This document shows positions 17,881 through 26,141 of a stretch of 37,066 nt of DNA, piece by piece. Source of the DNA: Alphaproteobacteria bacterium (GTDB lineage: Bacteria > Pseudomonadota > Alphaproteobacteria > Rhizobiales > Beijerinckiaceae); assembly GCA_016869595.1 (NCBI GenBank), contig VGDT01000029.1, forward strand, positions 1 to 37,066, read 5' to 3'. Both the position numbers and the translations under genes were made by a program. Below the pieces are notes generated by a model. It was not told the origin of the DNA, ran no database searches, and saw nothing but the letters and a program-made list of their open reading frames with translations. Positions within the stretch are counted from its first letter, which is position 1. Each line of letters opens with the position of its first letter.

Positions 17881-18948
17881 TCAGGCGGACTGATCGAGTT
17901 TGCGCGATGGCCGCGCCACGGGTTGGGGCGCCGCCGCGCGCCGCCACGTTGGCGCGCCAGCCTCTTCTCGCGTTGCGCGGCGCGAATTCTCGCGCTCCGA
18001 TCGCGCCGCCCCGGTCACTGCGTTAACGATACGCGCCGCCGCGCGCTGCGGCGTCGAACGCGTCAATCCGACAAGCGAGCGTGCAATCGTGGCGCTGCGC
18101 TGTGGTTCAGCCCAAAGAATGCGCGCCGCCGGCTCCAACGGAATGCCGATCGCGTTGAGCGCCAGAGCTAAGACCTCGCCAAGACGGTCGGCGACGATGG
18201 CGCGAGCGCGATCCTTTCGGCATTCGAGCGCCTCAGAAAGGAGTGCGGCCATCGCGCGGCGATCATGGCGCTGCGCCGCTCCTTCTAGTTTCGCGACGAA
18301 ATCGGCGTTAGCGCGACAAGGCGCTTCAGTCGCGCCGTTCGCCAATATTTGGCGACAAGCGTGGAGCACGATGGCCCTGCGCTCGAGCCGATTCGCAGCG
18401 AGGAACAGCGGTTCCGGATCAAGATCGAGGTCGTCGCGATCGAGCAGCATGCGCGCAAGCGTCAGATCATCTCGCGCCGCCATGACGAGCGCACGCCGCG
18501 ACGCCGTGTCTAAATGCGCCGAAAGATTGCCAGCGAGGGCGCGAAGCACCTCGACTTCGCTGCGGGAGGCAAGCGCCGTCATCGTCTCGCGATCGAGATC
18601 GCGTCGGCGGGCGATTGCCGCCGCGAATGGCGCCGGACCCCGCTCGGCAGTGGCCATCATGTCACGCTGCCGGAAAATGGGCGTGAATTGAAAGGCAAGA
18701 GCCGCAGCGACGCCGCCCTTGTCGAAAAGACGCGCAAAAATCGACGAAGGCGTTTCGGGATGAAAGCAGAGGGGCAGCGCCACGCGAGCGACTGTTTCGG
18801 AATCGATGTTGTCGATGAGGCCGAGCGCGAGCGGCTCAAACTGACGAATGTCGGCCGTCGGATGCATCGAACGTTCGACAAACTGATCGACGACCGCTCG
18901 AAGCAGCGAAGCATCCACGCTCCGACGCCGTTCCTTACCGCCGCCCAT
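17881..18948 (-). CDS. DUF2336 domain-containing protein
   Basis: A 355-residue, largely alpha-helical protein matching the DUF2336 family of alphaproteobacteria, of unknown function. Its middle resembles HEAT-like helical repeats, for example PETPSSIFARLFDKG near residue 70 and RDLDRETMTALASRSEVEVL near 114-133, where each unit speaks of a position losing or keeping its score. The last 60 residues are Arg/Ala-rich and probably disordered. No membrane segment or enzyme motif is seen. It converges on DUF1491 with a 3-bp gap. A regulatory or scaffold role would be a guess. Confidence 0.8.
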   Translation of the reverse strand: MGGGKERRRSVDASLLRAVVDQFVERSMHPTADIRQFEPLALGLIDNIDSETVARVALPLCFHPETPSSIFARLFDKGGVAAALAFQFTPIFRQRDMMATAERGPAPFAAAIARRRDLDRETMTALASRSEVEVLRALAGNLSAHLDTASRRALVMAARDDLTLARMLLDRDDLDLDPEPLFLAANRLERRAIVLHACRQILANGATEAPCRANADFVAKLEGAAQRHDRRAMAALLSEALECRKDRARAIVADRLGEVLALALNAIGIPLEPAARILWAEPQRSATIARSLVGLTRSTPQRAAARIVNAVTGAARSERENSRRATREEAGAPTWRRAAAPQPVARPSRKLDQSA

Positions 18949-19083
18949 CGCAACACCACTCGAACCCTACGCAACCTGCAGAAAATTTAGCATCGGGTCA
19001 TTGACGGAACATTAACCCTCGCCAACTCCTAATCGTCTTCATATGCTGATTCATCGTCGTTAGGAGCTTGGGGAGGGATCGTC

Positions 19084-19293
19084 ATGGGGAAGGTCATCGC
19101 CTTCCGGCCGCGCCCAAGAGCGGCGCCGAGACCCAGCGGTGCGCTGCAACGTGACGCCGAGATCCTGTTCTTTCTCGGCGTGCGCTATCTGCGGATCGAC
19201 GACGCCGTAGCCAGTCAAATTACGAAGTCCGAACCAGAATATTGCGGCACGCCGCCCGGCGGCGGCAAGCGCAAGCGCCGGGTCCGCGCGTGA
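19084..19293 (+). CDS. Small basic protein of unknown function
   Basis: A 69-residue protein that starts MGKVIAFRPRPRAAPRP, has a short hydrophobic-acidic core (AEILFFLGVRYLRIDD), and ends with a Lys/Arg-rich tail. GGGGAGGG lies about 8 nt before the ATG, a strong ribosome binding site that supports a real gene. Small proteins with a V..FRPRP start occur in related genomes, without known function. It is preceded by an inverted repeat (CTCCTAA at 19026-19032 and TTAGGAG at 19060-19066). It converges on the CAP-domain gene with a 1-bp gap. Confidence 0.7.
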   Translation: MGKVIAFRPRPRAAPRPSGALQRDAEILFFLGVRYLRIDDAVASQITKSEPEYCGTPPGGGKRKRRVRA

Positions 19294-19294
19294 T

Positions 19295-19831
19295 TCAGTC
19301 GGCGAGAACGAGCGCCCAATAGACTTTATATTTCGCGCCAGGCGCATAGGCCGTGGCGATGCCCATCCGCCTTACGCGCTTATCCAGCATACGCGCATTA
19401 TGCGGAGCGGAATCTCGCCACCCCGAAAATGCTTCAGCCAGGGTGCGATAGCCGGCGGAAACATTCTCCACGGCCGCCGGGGTTTGAACCCCCGCGCCGA
19501 CCAGCCGATCGCCAAGTTCGCCACGCGCCGCAAGGTTCCCGCTTTGCGCCATGTCTCGCGCCTGCGCCTCCGCGACGCGCTGCAACCCGTCGTCGAGCGC
19601 CAAAGCGCCGAGGCCGCTATTGCGCCGATAAAGCGAGATCATGTCGCGCGCTGTAGCAGGGTCGACGCGCGCGCCGGCTGTCGCCAGAGAACGATACATC
19701 GCCGGCTCCGACCCTACCGCTGGGCTCGCCGGCTCCTGCGCGGCGTTGCAGCCGGCAAGCGCGCCGATCGTAAGGAGACCGGCGAAACGAGAAAGTTGCG
19801 GCAAGAGCATCACGCGCATCTCGCTCCCCAT
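19295..19831 (-). CDS. CAP-domain (SCP/PR1-like) lipoprotein
   Basis: A 178-residue lipoprotein: the hydrophobic signal ends in the lipobox GALAGC at about residue 28. The CAP domain follows from about 62 (MISLYRRNSGLGALALDDGL), with AEAQARDMAQSGNLA, the ENVSAGYRTLAEAFSGWRDS block and a final HNARMLDKRVRRMGIATAY, which match the YkwD/SCP-like family. The family occurs in envelope-associated and secreted proteins with varied roles; no specific activity can be assigned. Starts at 19831 or 19819 (the latter with GGGGAG just before it) differ by four residues. It lies 29 bp after the MscS-type gene and is probably cotranscribed with it. Confidence 0.85.
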   Translation of the reverse strand: MGSEMRVMLLPQLSRFAGLLTIGALAGCNAAQEPASPAVGSEPAMYRSLATAGARVDPATARDMISLYRRNSGLGALALDDGLQRVAEAQARDMAQSGNLAARGELGDRLVGAGVQTPAAVENVSAGYRTLAEAFSGWRDSAPHNARMLDKRVRRMGIATAYAPGAKYKVYWALVLAD

Positions 19832-19860
19832 TCTTTGAGAAACAGTGAACGCGAAGAGAT

Positions 19861-22518
19861 TTACTTTACCGGCGCATCTTCCGAGGACGCGGCGTTCTCT
19901 TCGGGGATGTCGGATTTTTCAGGCTCCTCGCCTTCGCTCCTGACGCCCGGCAGATTGGCCTCAATCGCAAGGGCGCTCGCGACAGCGGCCGCCGCAAGCT
20001 TGTCGAGCTCAGGTATGTGGACAATCGTCGGCGGCGCCGCAGCGGCGAGACCAATGGTGATTCCGGCCTCACCAAGGCGCTGATAGAGATCAAAGTGCAG
20101 ATCGCTGCGCACGCGCGCCGACTGCTCGACATCCTCGACATAGCACCACAACTCGAATTTGAAGGCGTTCGCCTCCATGCCGAGGAACATCACCTGTGGA
20201 GCAGGAATCCGTAAAACGCCTTCCTGCGCGCGCGCCGCCGCCAAAAGAATGTCGCGCATCCTTTCCGGATCGACGCCGGCATGGGGCGCGATGGCGATTT
20301 TTATGCGGCCGACCTTATCGCCACGAAGCCAATTCTTCACGACGCCGGCGACGAGATTGGAGTTCGGCACGATCATCGTCGCGCGGTCGAAGGTTTCGAT
20401 CTCGGTGGAGCGAACATTGATGCGTTTGACATAGCCCTGCTCATCGCCGACCACCACCCAGTCGCCGACTCGAATGGCGCGCTCCCAAAGCAGAATGAGT
20501 CCTGAGACAAAATTGTTGACGATCGACTGCAGGCCAAAGCCAATGCCGACAGAAAGGGCGCCGGCGACGATCGCGAGCTTCTCGAAACCGAGCCCCACAT
20601 AGGAGAGGGCGAGCGCCGCCGCGAGAATGAATCCGACATAGCCGAGCGTCGCGCTGATCGAATTGCGCAAACCGAGATCAAGACGCGTCAGCGGCAGAAA
20701 ACGTGTGTCAACCCAGCGACGAAGTCCTTGAGTTGCGGCGAGCCCGGCGGCAAAGACCAGTACGGCTACGAGCGCGCTCGAAGGCGAGATGGTGACGTCG
20801 CCAATCTTGAAGGAAATGAAGGCCGAGCGGATATTCGCGAGAAAATCGCCGGACTCGTAGCCGAGCGGCGCCATCGCCACCAAAGCCGCCGTCACGAAAC
20901 AGAGCAGCGTAACAATGCCGGAAAGCAGCACGGCGAGCGGCGCAAGTTGCTCGCGGCGCATGCCGAATCCGCTGATCACATTGCGGCCAAGAAAACTCGT
21001 CGGCGCAAACGCCGCCTCTATGCCGCCGCGCAGAAGCGTCACGACGACGTAGAGGATGGCCAGCGCCGCCGCAGTCCACCCGATTTGCAGAATGACGAAA
21101 TTGGCGAAAGTGACGTAGCCGGCGCCACATGCCGCCACTAAGGCTATGACCACGACGGCGCCAAAGAAACGCGCGGCGCTCATCCAGTCGCGTCCTTCGA
21201 CGGTCGCGACGGCGCCGCCCTCTTCAACTTCGGCGCGGCGCGGCAGGTTGAAGAGCACAATGGAGATGAGCGCGACGACAATCATCACGCCCATGCCGCG
21301 CGTGACGATAACGAGAGACAGACCAGCCTGAGTCGCTTCTTCGAGTTGCTCCACGAAGCGCGCCGCAGAAAGAGTCAGCGCCGCGAGCGCGGTCAGTCCC
21401 GTCAGAAGCCCAGCGAGCCGATCGCCCGGATCGATCAATCGCCAGTTCGGATGCGACGGGGCGAAAACCGCGCGCGCGATAGCGTAGGCGAAGGCGATCC
21501 TCGCCACGCCTTCGACAACGCGTCGCCAGATCGGCTCCAACGTCGAATCGACAATGTCGAAGGCGTCAAAGGCTAAGCTCAATGCGCCGACCGCAGCAAC
21601 TGGCGCGGCTGCGAGGACGATCGCGGTCCATCCGGCGGCGGCCGCCTTGCGCAAAGGCGTCGGCGTGGCGTCCCCGTCAAGACGCCTTGCGACACGCCAC
21701 GCCATGAACAGCGCCAAAGCGACGCCAGCTGCGATCAGGAAAAGCACGGCAAAAAACTGCGCGCGCTTGCCGCTATTGACGCGATCGACGACATTCCCGG
21801 CGCGGTCGGAAAGAAAGCTCGCTGAATCGCTAACAAGGCCGGGAACGCTTTCAAGCGCGGCGCGCCACAGCGAAGGCGTGAACAGGCCGCTCGTGCGCAA
21901 AAAAAGATTTTTCGCGAAAAGTCCGCGCTGGCGCGCAACAATCGTCACCGAGATTTGCCGCGCTTCGAGTAGCATCGCGCGCGCACGTTTGAGCGTCGCG
22001 TCAGTCGCATCGAAAAGGCGACGCTGGTCTTCAAGCTCGGCGTTAGCGCTGACGCGAGCCGCCCCATCCGGCGACTCGGTTTCGCTCGGCGTCGCCTCCG
22101 GCGCAGGCGCCGGCGAACCTTTTGGCGGCGGCTTCTCGACGCTGTTCTTTACAGGGGGCTTCGGCGCGGGCTTTGTCTCCGCGGGCTTCTCCGGCGCTTT
22201 CGGAGCCTCCTGCGGTTTCGCCGCGACGGGCGCAAGCTCCTTCAATCGGGCATCAATCGCTGCAAGACGCGGCGTTAGCTTTTCGATCGTCTCTTCCAGC
22301 TGGTGCGGCAAGGGGTCGATGCGCGTGCGCAGACTGCGCAATGCTGCGTCGGAAAGCTCCGGCTGCTCCAGCGCCTTTTGCACCTCGTCGAGCGTGTCGC
22401 GCGCGCGATCGAGACGCGCGTTGAACTGCTCGATCGAATCCGGCGCTTCGTCGGCGCGCGCTCCGAAAACGGCAAGCGTCGCAATCAATATGGCGATCAG
22501 GAGCGTCAGTTTGCGCAC
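19861..22518 (-). CDS. Large MscS-family mechanosensitive channel with DUF3772 region
   Basis: An inner-membrane channel protein of 885 residues. It has a signal peptide (1-22), a periplasmic helical region at about 25-230 broken by a Pro/Ala/Lys linker (about 100-150), then about ten or eleven hydrophobic helices. The MscS core near residues 650-830 carries the pore-helix pattern ALSVGIGFGLQSIVNNFVSG followed by the beta domain (RVGDWVVVGDEQGYVKRINV and the STEIETFDRATMIVPNSNLV strand). This layout fits the DUF3772/MscK-like subgroup. Such channels release solutes under hypo-osmotic stress; gating specifics are not visible. The ATG at 22518 is preceded by AAGGAA. The gene lies between kamA-like and CAP genes on the same strand. 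Confidence 0.9.
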   Translation of the reverse strand: MRKLTLLIAILIATLAVFGARADEAPDSIEQFNARLDRARDTLDEVQKALEQPELSDAALRSLRTRIDPLPHQLEETIEKLTPRLAAIDARLKELAPVAAKPQEAPKAPEKPAETKPAPKPPVKNSVEKPPPKGSPAPAPEATPSETESPDGAARVSANAELEDQRRLFDATDATLKRARAMLLEARQISVTIVARQRGLFAKNLFLRTSGLFTPSLWRAALESVPGLVSDSASFLSDRAGNVVDRVNSGKRAQFFAVLFLIAAGVALALFMAWRVARRLDGDATPTPLRKAAAAGWTAIVLAAAPVAAVGALSLAFDAFDIVDSTLEPIWRRVVEGVARIAFAYAIARAVFAPSHPNWRLIDPGDRLAGLLTGLTALAALTLSAARFVEQLEEATQAGLSLVIVTRGMGVMIVVALISIVLFNLPRRAEVEEGGAVATVEGRDWMSAARFFGAVVVIALVAACGAGYVTFANFVILQIGWTAAALAILYVVVTLLRGGIEAAFAPTSFLGRNVISGFGMRREQLAPLAVLLSGIVTLLCFVTAALVAMAPLGYESGDFLANIRSAFISFKIGDVTISPSSALVAVLVFAAGLAATQGLRRWVDTRFLPLTRLDLGLRNSISATLGYVGFILAAALALSYVGLGFEKLAIVAGALSVGIGFGLQSIVNNFVSGLILLWERAIRVGDWVVVGDEQGYVKRINVRSTEIETFDRATMIVPNSNLVAGVVKNWLRGDKVGRIKIAIAPHAGVDPERMRDILLAAARAQEGVLRIPAPQVMFLGMEANAFKFELWCYVEDVEQSARVRSDLHFDLYQRLGEAGITIGLAAAAPPTIVHIPELDKLAAAAVASALAIEANLPGVRSEGEEPEKSDIPEENAASSEDAPVK

Positions 22519-22574
22519 ATGCGTTCCTTAGGTAGAGCGAGCCGACAACGTCGGTTCGGGCGCACGAACGAGAG

Positions 22575-23744
22575 TCAGTCTTTCAGCGGCTCGATATCGT
22601 CGCGGTAGGACCTTTTCTGGCCATTCCGATCGACGATGATCCATCCTCCCTGCCCGTCCGGCTCGGCGGCGCCTTCAGCGACGCGCGCCTTGCCGAAGCC
22701 GCCGGGAATATCGAGCACATAGGCCGGCAGCGCGAGGCTGGTCATCCGGCGCGACAGCTCCGCGTAGATTCGTCTGCCCGCCGCAAGGCTGAGCCGAAAA
22801 TGCGCGGTCCCCGGCGCGAGATCTGGATGGTGCAGATAATAAGGCCTGACCCCTAGGCTTGCCAAATCGCGCATCAGCCGCTCCAGGACATCGACGCTGT
22901 CATTGACGCCTTTGAGCAGAACGGTCTGCGACAGAAGGATCGCGCCTGACTCGTGCAGGCGAGCGATCGCCTCGCGGGCGGACTCGGTCAATTCGCGCGC
23001 GTGATTGACATGTAGGGCGACGAACAGCCTCTTGCCGCTTTCACGAAACGCCGCGAGCCGATCCGACGTGACTAGATCCGGCGCGACGGTCGGCGCACGC
23101 GTGTGAACGCGCAACAACCGCACGTGCGGGATCTCAGCAAGACGGCGCGACACGGCTTCCAATCGACGCGCCGACAGCATTAAAGGATCGCCGCCGGTGA
23201 GGATCACTTCAAAAATCTGCTGTCGCGTCGCAATGTAATCGAGCGCCGCTCTGACGTGATGCTCCTGCAGCAGCTCGCCCTTACCGCGACCGACCGTCTC
23301 GCGGCGAAAACAGAAACGGCAATAGACCGGACAAACCGAGAGGAGTTTTAAGAGCACGCGGTCCGGATAGCGATGCACGAGCCCCGGCAGCGGCGAATGC
23401 GCATCGTCGCCGATCGGATCGGCGCGTTCCTGCGGCGTGCTATGGGATTCGCGGGGGTTGGGAATAAACTGGCGCGCAATCGGATCATTCGGATCGTCGC
23501 GGTCGATCAGCGCCGCAATTTCCGGCGTGAGGGCGATGCTGTAGCGCTTGGCGACATTTTGGAGGCTTGGCGCGTCGGCTTCCGCGATGAGGCCAGCGTC
23601 AACGAGATCGTCGAGAGAAATAAGCGTTTGCGACGGTCCGCGAGTCTGCGCAGTTGAGCCTTGATCCAGCGGCGACGTTTCCTCCGCAGCGCGATCGCCC
23701 TCTCTCCCGCCAAGCGGGGGAGAGTTGGAGAGGGGGCGATGCAA
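22575..23744 (-). CDS. Lysine 2,3-aminomutase family radical SAM protein
   Basis: A radical-SAM, PLP-dependent protein of the KamA/EpmB family. Cys138, Cys142 and Cys145 (VCPVYCRFCFRRE) form the CxxxCxxC cluster site. Lys352 in DIPGGFGK matches the PLP lysine, and Asp308 (HHPDLAPGTAHFR) and Asp345 match the two aspartates that grip the lysine side amine in KamA. The PGG.GK form is closer to KamA than to E. coli EpmB. Efp, epmA and an ablB-type acetyltransferase are absent nearby, so free lysine versus EF-P lysine cannot be decided. The only in-frame start is TTG at 23744, inside a hairpin repeat; homology begins around residue 40. Confidence 0.85.
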   Translation of the reverse strand: MHRPLSNSPPLGGREGDRAAEETSPLDQGSTAQTRGPSQTLISLDDLVDAGLIAEADAPSLQNVAKRYSIALTPEIAALIDRDDPNDPIARQFIPNPRESHSTPQERADPIGDDAHSPLPGLVHRYPDRVLLKLLSVCPVYCRFCFRRETVGRGKGELLQEHHVRAALDYIATRQQIFEVILTGGDPLMLSARRLEAVSRRLAEIPHVRLLRVHTRAPTVAPDLVTSDRLAAFRESGKRLFVALHVNHARELTESAREAIARLHESGAILLSQTVLLKGVNDSVDVLERLMRDLASLGVRPYYLHHPDLAPGTAHFRLSLAAGRRIYAELSRRMTSLALPAYVLDIPGGFGKARVAEGAAEPDGQGGWIIVDRNGQKRSYRDDIEPLKD

Positions 23745-23806
23745 TTTCTGCTCGACTCGAATTTAAGCCCCCTCCCTTACCTTCCCCCGCTTCGCGGGAG
23801 AGGGGG
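23698..23806. repeat. REP-like hairpin repeat at the 5' end of the aminomutase gene
   Basis: Two hairpins of the CCCTCTCCC family. CTCTCCCGC pairs with GCGGG..GAGAG (about 23702-23724), and CCCCCGC pairs with GCGGGAGAGGGGG (about 23782-23806). They are separated by a 57-nt spacer. The first hairpin lies within the apparent first codons of the aminomutase gene, where it is read as NSPPLGGREGD. The second follows argG and might act in ending its transcript. Confidence 0.75.
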
Positions 23807-23838
23807 ACATCCGGCGGTCCGCAAATCCGTCAACGCGG

Positions 23839-25080
23839 TCAGTTTTGCTTCGCTCCGCGCGCGGCGCGTTTCGCCAGCGTGCGCAGCCGCAAGGCGTTGA
23901 GCTTGATGAAGCCTTCGGCGTCGCGCTGGTCGTAAGTTCCGCCCTCCTCGAATGTGACGAGGTCCTGATCGTAAAGCGACCACGGGCTTTCCCGGCCGAC
24001 AAGCGTCGCCGAGCCCTTGTAGAGCTTGATGCGCACGCGGCCCGTGACATGCTCCTGGCTCTTGTCGATCGCGGCCTGCAGCATCTCGCGCTCCGGCGAA
24101 AACCAGAGGCCATTATAGATCAGTTCGGCGTAGCGCGGCATCAGCTCGTCTTTGAGATGCGCGGCGCCGCGATCGAGCGTGAGGCTCTCAATGCCGCGAT
24201 GCGCAACAAGAAGGATGGAGCCGCCCGGCGTCTCATACATGCCGCGAGACTTCATGCCGACGAAGCGGTTTTCGACAAGATCGAGTCGTCCGATTCCGTG
24301 CAGACGTCCGAGATCGTTGAGCTTGGCGAGCAGCGCCGCCGGCGAGAGCTTGACGCCATCAACAGCGACCGCATCGCCCTTCTCGAAGTCGATCGTGACA
24401 TATTGCGCCTCATCCGGCGCATCCTCAGGATTGCCCGTGCGCGAATAAACGTAATCCGGCGTCTCCTGGTTAGGGTCTTCGAGCACCTTTCCTTCCGAAG
24501 ACGTGTGCAGAAGATTGGCGTCGGTGGAGAACGGCGCTTCGCCGCGCTTGTCCTTGGCGATCGGTATCTGGTTCTTTTCCGCAAAGGCGATGAGATCGGA
24601 CCGCGACGCGAATTCCCATTCGCGCCAGGGCGCGATCACGTTGATCTCCGGCTCCAGCGCGTAATAGGCGAGCTCGTAGCGAACCTGGTCGTTGCCCTTG
24701 CCGGTCGAGCCGTGAGAAACGGCGTCCGCGCCCATTTTGCGTGCGATCTCGATCTGCTTTTTGGCGATAAGCGGACGCGCGATCGACGTGCCGAGAAGAT
24801 AAAGCCCCTCATATTGGGCGTTGGCGCGAAACATCGGGAAGACATAATCGCGCACGAATTCTTCGCGCAGATCTTCAATGAAGATGTTTTCGGGCTTCAC
24901 GCCCAGAAGCAGCGCCTTCTCGCGCGCGGGTTCGAGCTCCTCGCCCTGTCCGAGATCGGCGGTGAAGGTGATGACTTCCGCGTCATAGGTCGTCTGCAGC
25001 CACTTCAGGATGATGGAAGTGTCGAGCCCTCCGGAATAGGCGAGGACGACGCGTTTGATTTCTTTTTTCGGGCGGTTCAT
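23839..25080 (-). CDS. argG: Argininosuccinate synthase
   Basis: Joins citrulline and aspartate using ATP in arginine biosynthesis. The 413-residue protein has the PP-loop SGGLDTS at 16-22, the [18 protein letters not shown] and [15 protein letters not shown] blocks that bind citrulline and ATP, and the [16 protein letters not shown] segment near residue 276. The length is typical. The frame is open far upstream, but the ATG at 25080 gives the conserved start [20 protein letters not shown], so the upstream part is not coding. A secreted-protein gene diverges 102 bp away, and the REP-like repeat follows. Confidence 0.96.
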   Translation of the reverse strand: MNRPKKEIKRVVLAYSGGLDTSIILKWLQTTYDAEVITFTADLGQGEELEPAREKALLLGVKPENIFIEDLREEFVRDYVFPMFRANAQYEGLYLLGTSIARPLIAKKQIEIARKMGADAVSHGSTGKGNDQVRYELAYYALEPEINVIAPWREWEFASRSDLIAFAEKNQIPIAKDKRGEAPFSTDANLLHTSSEGKVLEDPNQETPDYVYSRTGNPEDAPDEAQYVTIDFEKGDAVAVDGVKLSPAALLAKLNDLGRLHGIGRLDLVENRFVGMKSRGMYETPGGSILLVAHRGIESLTLDRGAAHLKDELMPRYAELIYNGLWFSPEREMLQAAIDKSQEHVTGRVRIKLYKGSATLVGRESPWSLYDQDLVTFEEGGTYDQRDAEGFIKLNALRLRTLAKRAARGAKQN

Positions 25081-25182
25081 TTTGGCTCTGGCTCGGCGGG
25101 AGGCGATTGCGCGCGGACTATAGGCGCCGCGCGCGTGAGCGCAAGGCGGCCTGGTCCGCGCCTCGGCGCAAGGAGAAAATGC

Positions 25183-25668
25183 GTGCAGCGAACATGCGCC
25201 CTGGCCGGAGTCCTTTCTCTTATCGCCCTGTCGGGCGTCAGCGCCCAAAACGATGCGCGGGTTTGGACGCTTGGCGGACTGGAGGAAAAGGACGCCGACA
25301 GCATCTATCTCGGCTATGGGGTCCCGGAGAGCGACGATAGTCTCGGAAGCTTCACCTGCGCGCCGGGGAGCGGCGTCGTTAAAATCTGGGTCGCCGAAAC
25401 GAGCGACAAGCTCAAAGCCGGAGACAAGGCGACGGCGGTCCTCTCTGTCGGCCAAAAAACGGCGAAGGTCACCGGTAAGCTCGTCCCGAATGAGGAAGCG
25501 GGCGTGCCGAGCTTCGAAGGGTCCCTTCAGGCGAAAGAACCGATCTTTGCTGCGATGACGAACGGGGAAACGCTCAATATCTCCATCGGCGGGGCGCAGC
25601 GCACGGCGCCCCTCGCCGACGCGGCGGATAAATTCAAGAAATTCGCCGCAGCCTGCGCCAAGCGCTAG
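25183..25668 (+). CDS. Small secreted protein of unknown function
   Basis: A 161-residue protein with a signal peptide ([20 protein letters not shown], cleavage likely after SAQ or VSA near 21). The mature part looks like a beta-rich domain: [20 protein letters not shown], a SFTCAPG segment, and [19 protein letters not shown]. Cysteines occur in FTCAPG and near the end (AAACAKR) and could pair. No family is recognised. The start is GTG at 25183, chosen because AAGGAG lies 7 nt upstream; the ATG at 25179 is in another frame. It is divergent from argG and 39 bp before zur. Confidence 0.8.
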   Translation: MQRTCALAGVLSLIALSGVSAQNDARVWTLGGLEEKDADSIYLGYGVPESDDSLGSFTCAPGSGVVKIWVAETSDKLKAGDKATAVLSVGQKTAKVTGKLVPNEEAGVPSFEGSLQAKEPIFAAMTNGETLNISIGGAQRTAPLADAADKFKKFAAACAKR

Positions 25669-25707
25669 AGCCTCGTCTTTTGCGCCGGAGCCCCCTAAAT
25701 TGGCGCA

Positions 25708-26139
25708 ATGAGCAGCCGCACCACGAAAAGCCCCTCGCGGCCCAAAATCGCCGGTCTCACGCCGGCGCGCCGACGAGCGCTCGACATTCTCACGGAGGCG
25801 AACCGGCCGGTCGGCGCTTATGAGATGATCGATCTCATGGCGGACGAAGAAGGCAAGCGTCCTGCGCCCGTGTCCGTCTACCGCGCGCTCGGCTATCTTA
25901 TGGACAACGGCCTCGCGCATCGGCTTGCGTCAAAAAACGCCTATATCGTCTGCGGACATGCGCATGAGGCCGAGGAGCCCGTCGTTTTCATCATTTGCGA
26001 ACAATGCGGCGAGGTCAAAGAAGCGACGTCACCAGGCTTTGCGCGCGAACTTTCCGCTCTTATCGGGGCCGCGAAATTCAGCGCCCGGACGCGCGTCGTG
26101 GAAATTGCCGGGCGGTGCGCTCGGTGCGAAGGCAAATAG
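25708..26139 (+). CDS. zur: Fur-family zinc uptake regulator (Zur)
   Basis: A DNA-binding repressor of zinc-uptake genes. The 143-residue Fur-fold protein has an N-terminal winged helix ([20 protein letters not shown] then [20 protein letters not shown]) and a dimerisation domain. Structural zinc cysteines are Cys97 and Cys100 (CEQC) and Cys137 and Cys140 (CARC). [10 protein letters not shown] segment at 82-90 supplies regulatory-site ligands. The HxHxx(E) arrangement and short C-terminal CxxC tail fit Zur better than Fur, Mur or Irr, but metal specificity is inferred. The znuABC genes it usually controls are not nearby. A TPM gene starts 2 bp after its stop, so the two may be cotranscribed. 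Confidence 0.85.
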   Translation: MSSRTTKSPSRPKIAGLTPARRRALDILTEANRPVGAYEMIDLMADEEGKRPAPVSVYRALGYLMDNGLAHRLASKNAYIVCGHAHEAEEPVVFIICEQCGEVKEATSPGFARELSALIGAAKFSARTRVVEIAGRCARCEGK

Positions 26140-26141
26140 CG

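Noticed and set aside
17900-18691. A 263-codon plus-strand frame opposite the DUF2336 gene
   Set aside because: It is an arginine/serine-rich shadow without motifs; the opposite strand carries the recognisable family.
23845-25182. A long plus-strand open frame opposite argG that joins in frame with the secreted-protein gene
   Set aside because: The argG strand is clearly coding. The signal peptide and ribosome binding site at 25183 mark the real start of the plus-strand gene.
25081-25920. In-frame upstream extension of argG to about 25920
   Set aside because: The conserved argininosuccinate synthase start is at 25080, and the extension overlaps a secreted-protein gene and zur on the other strand.
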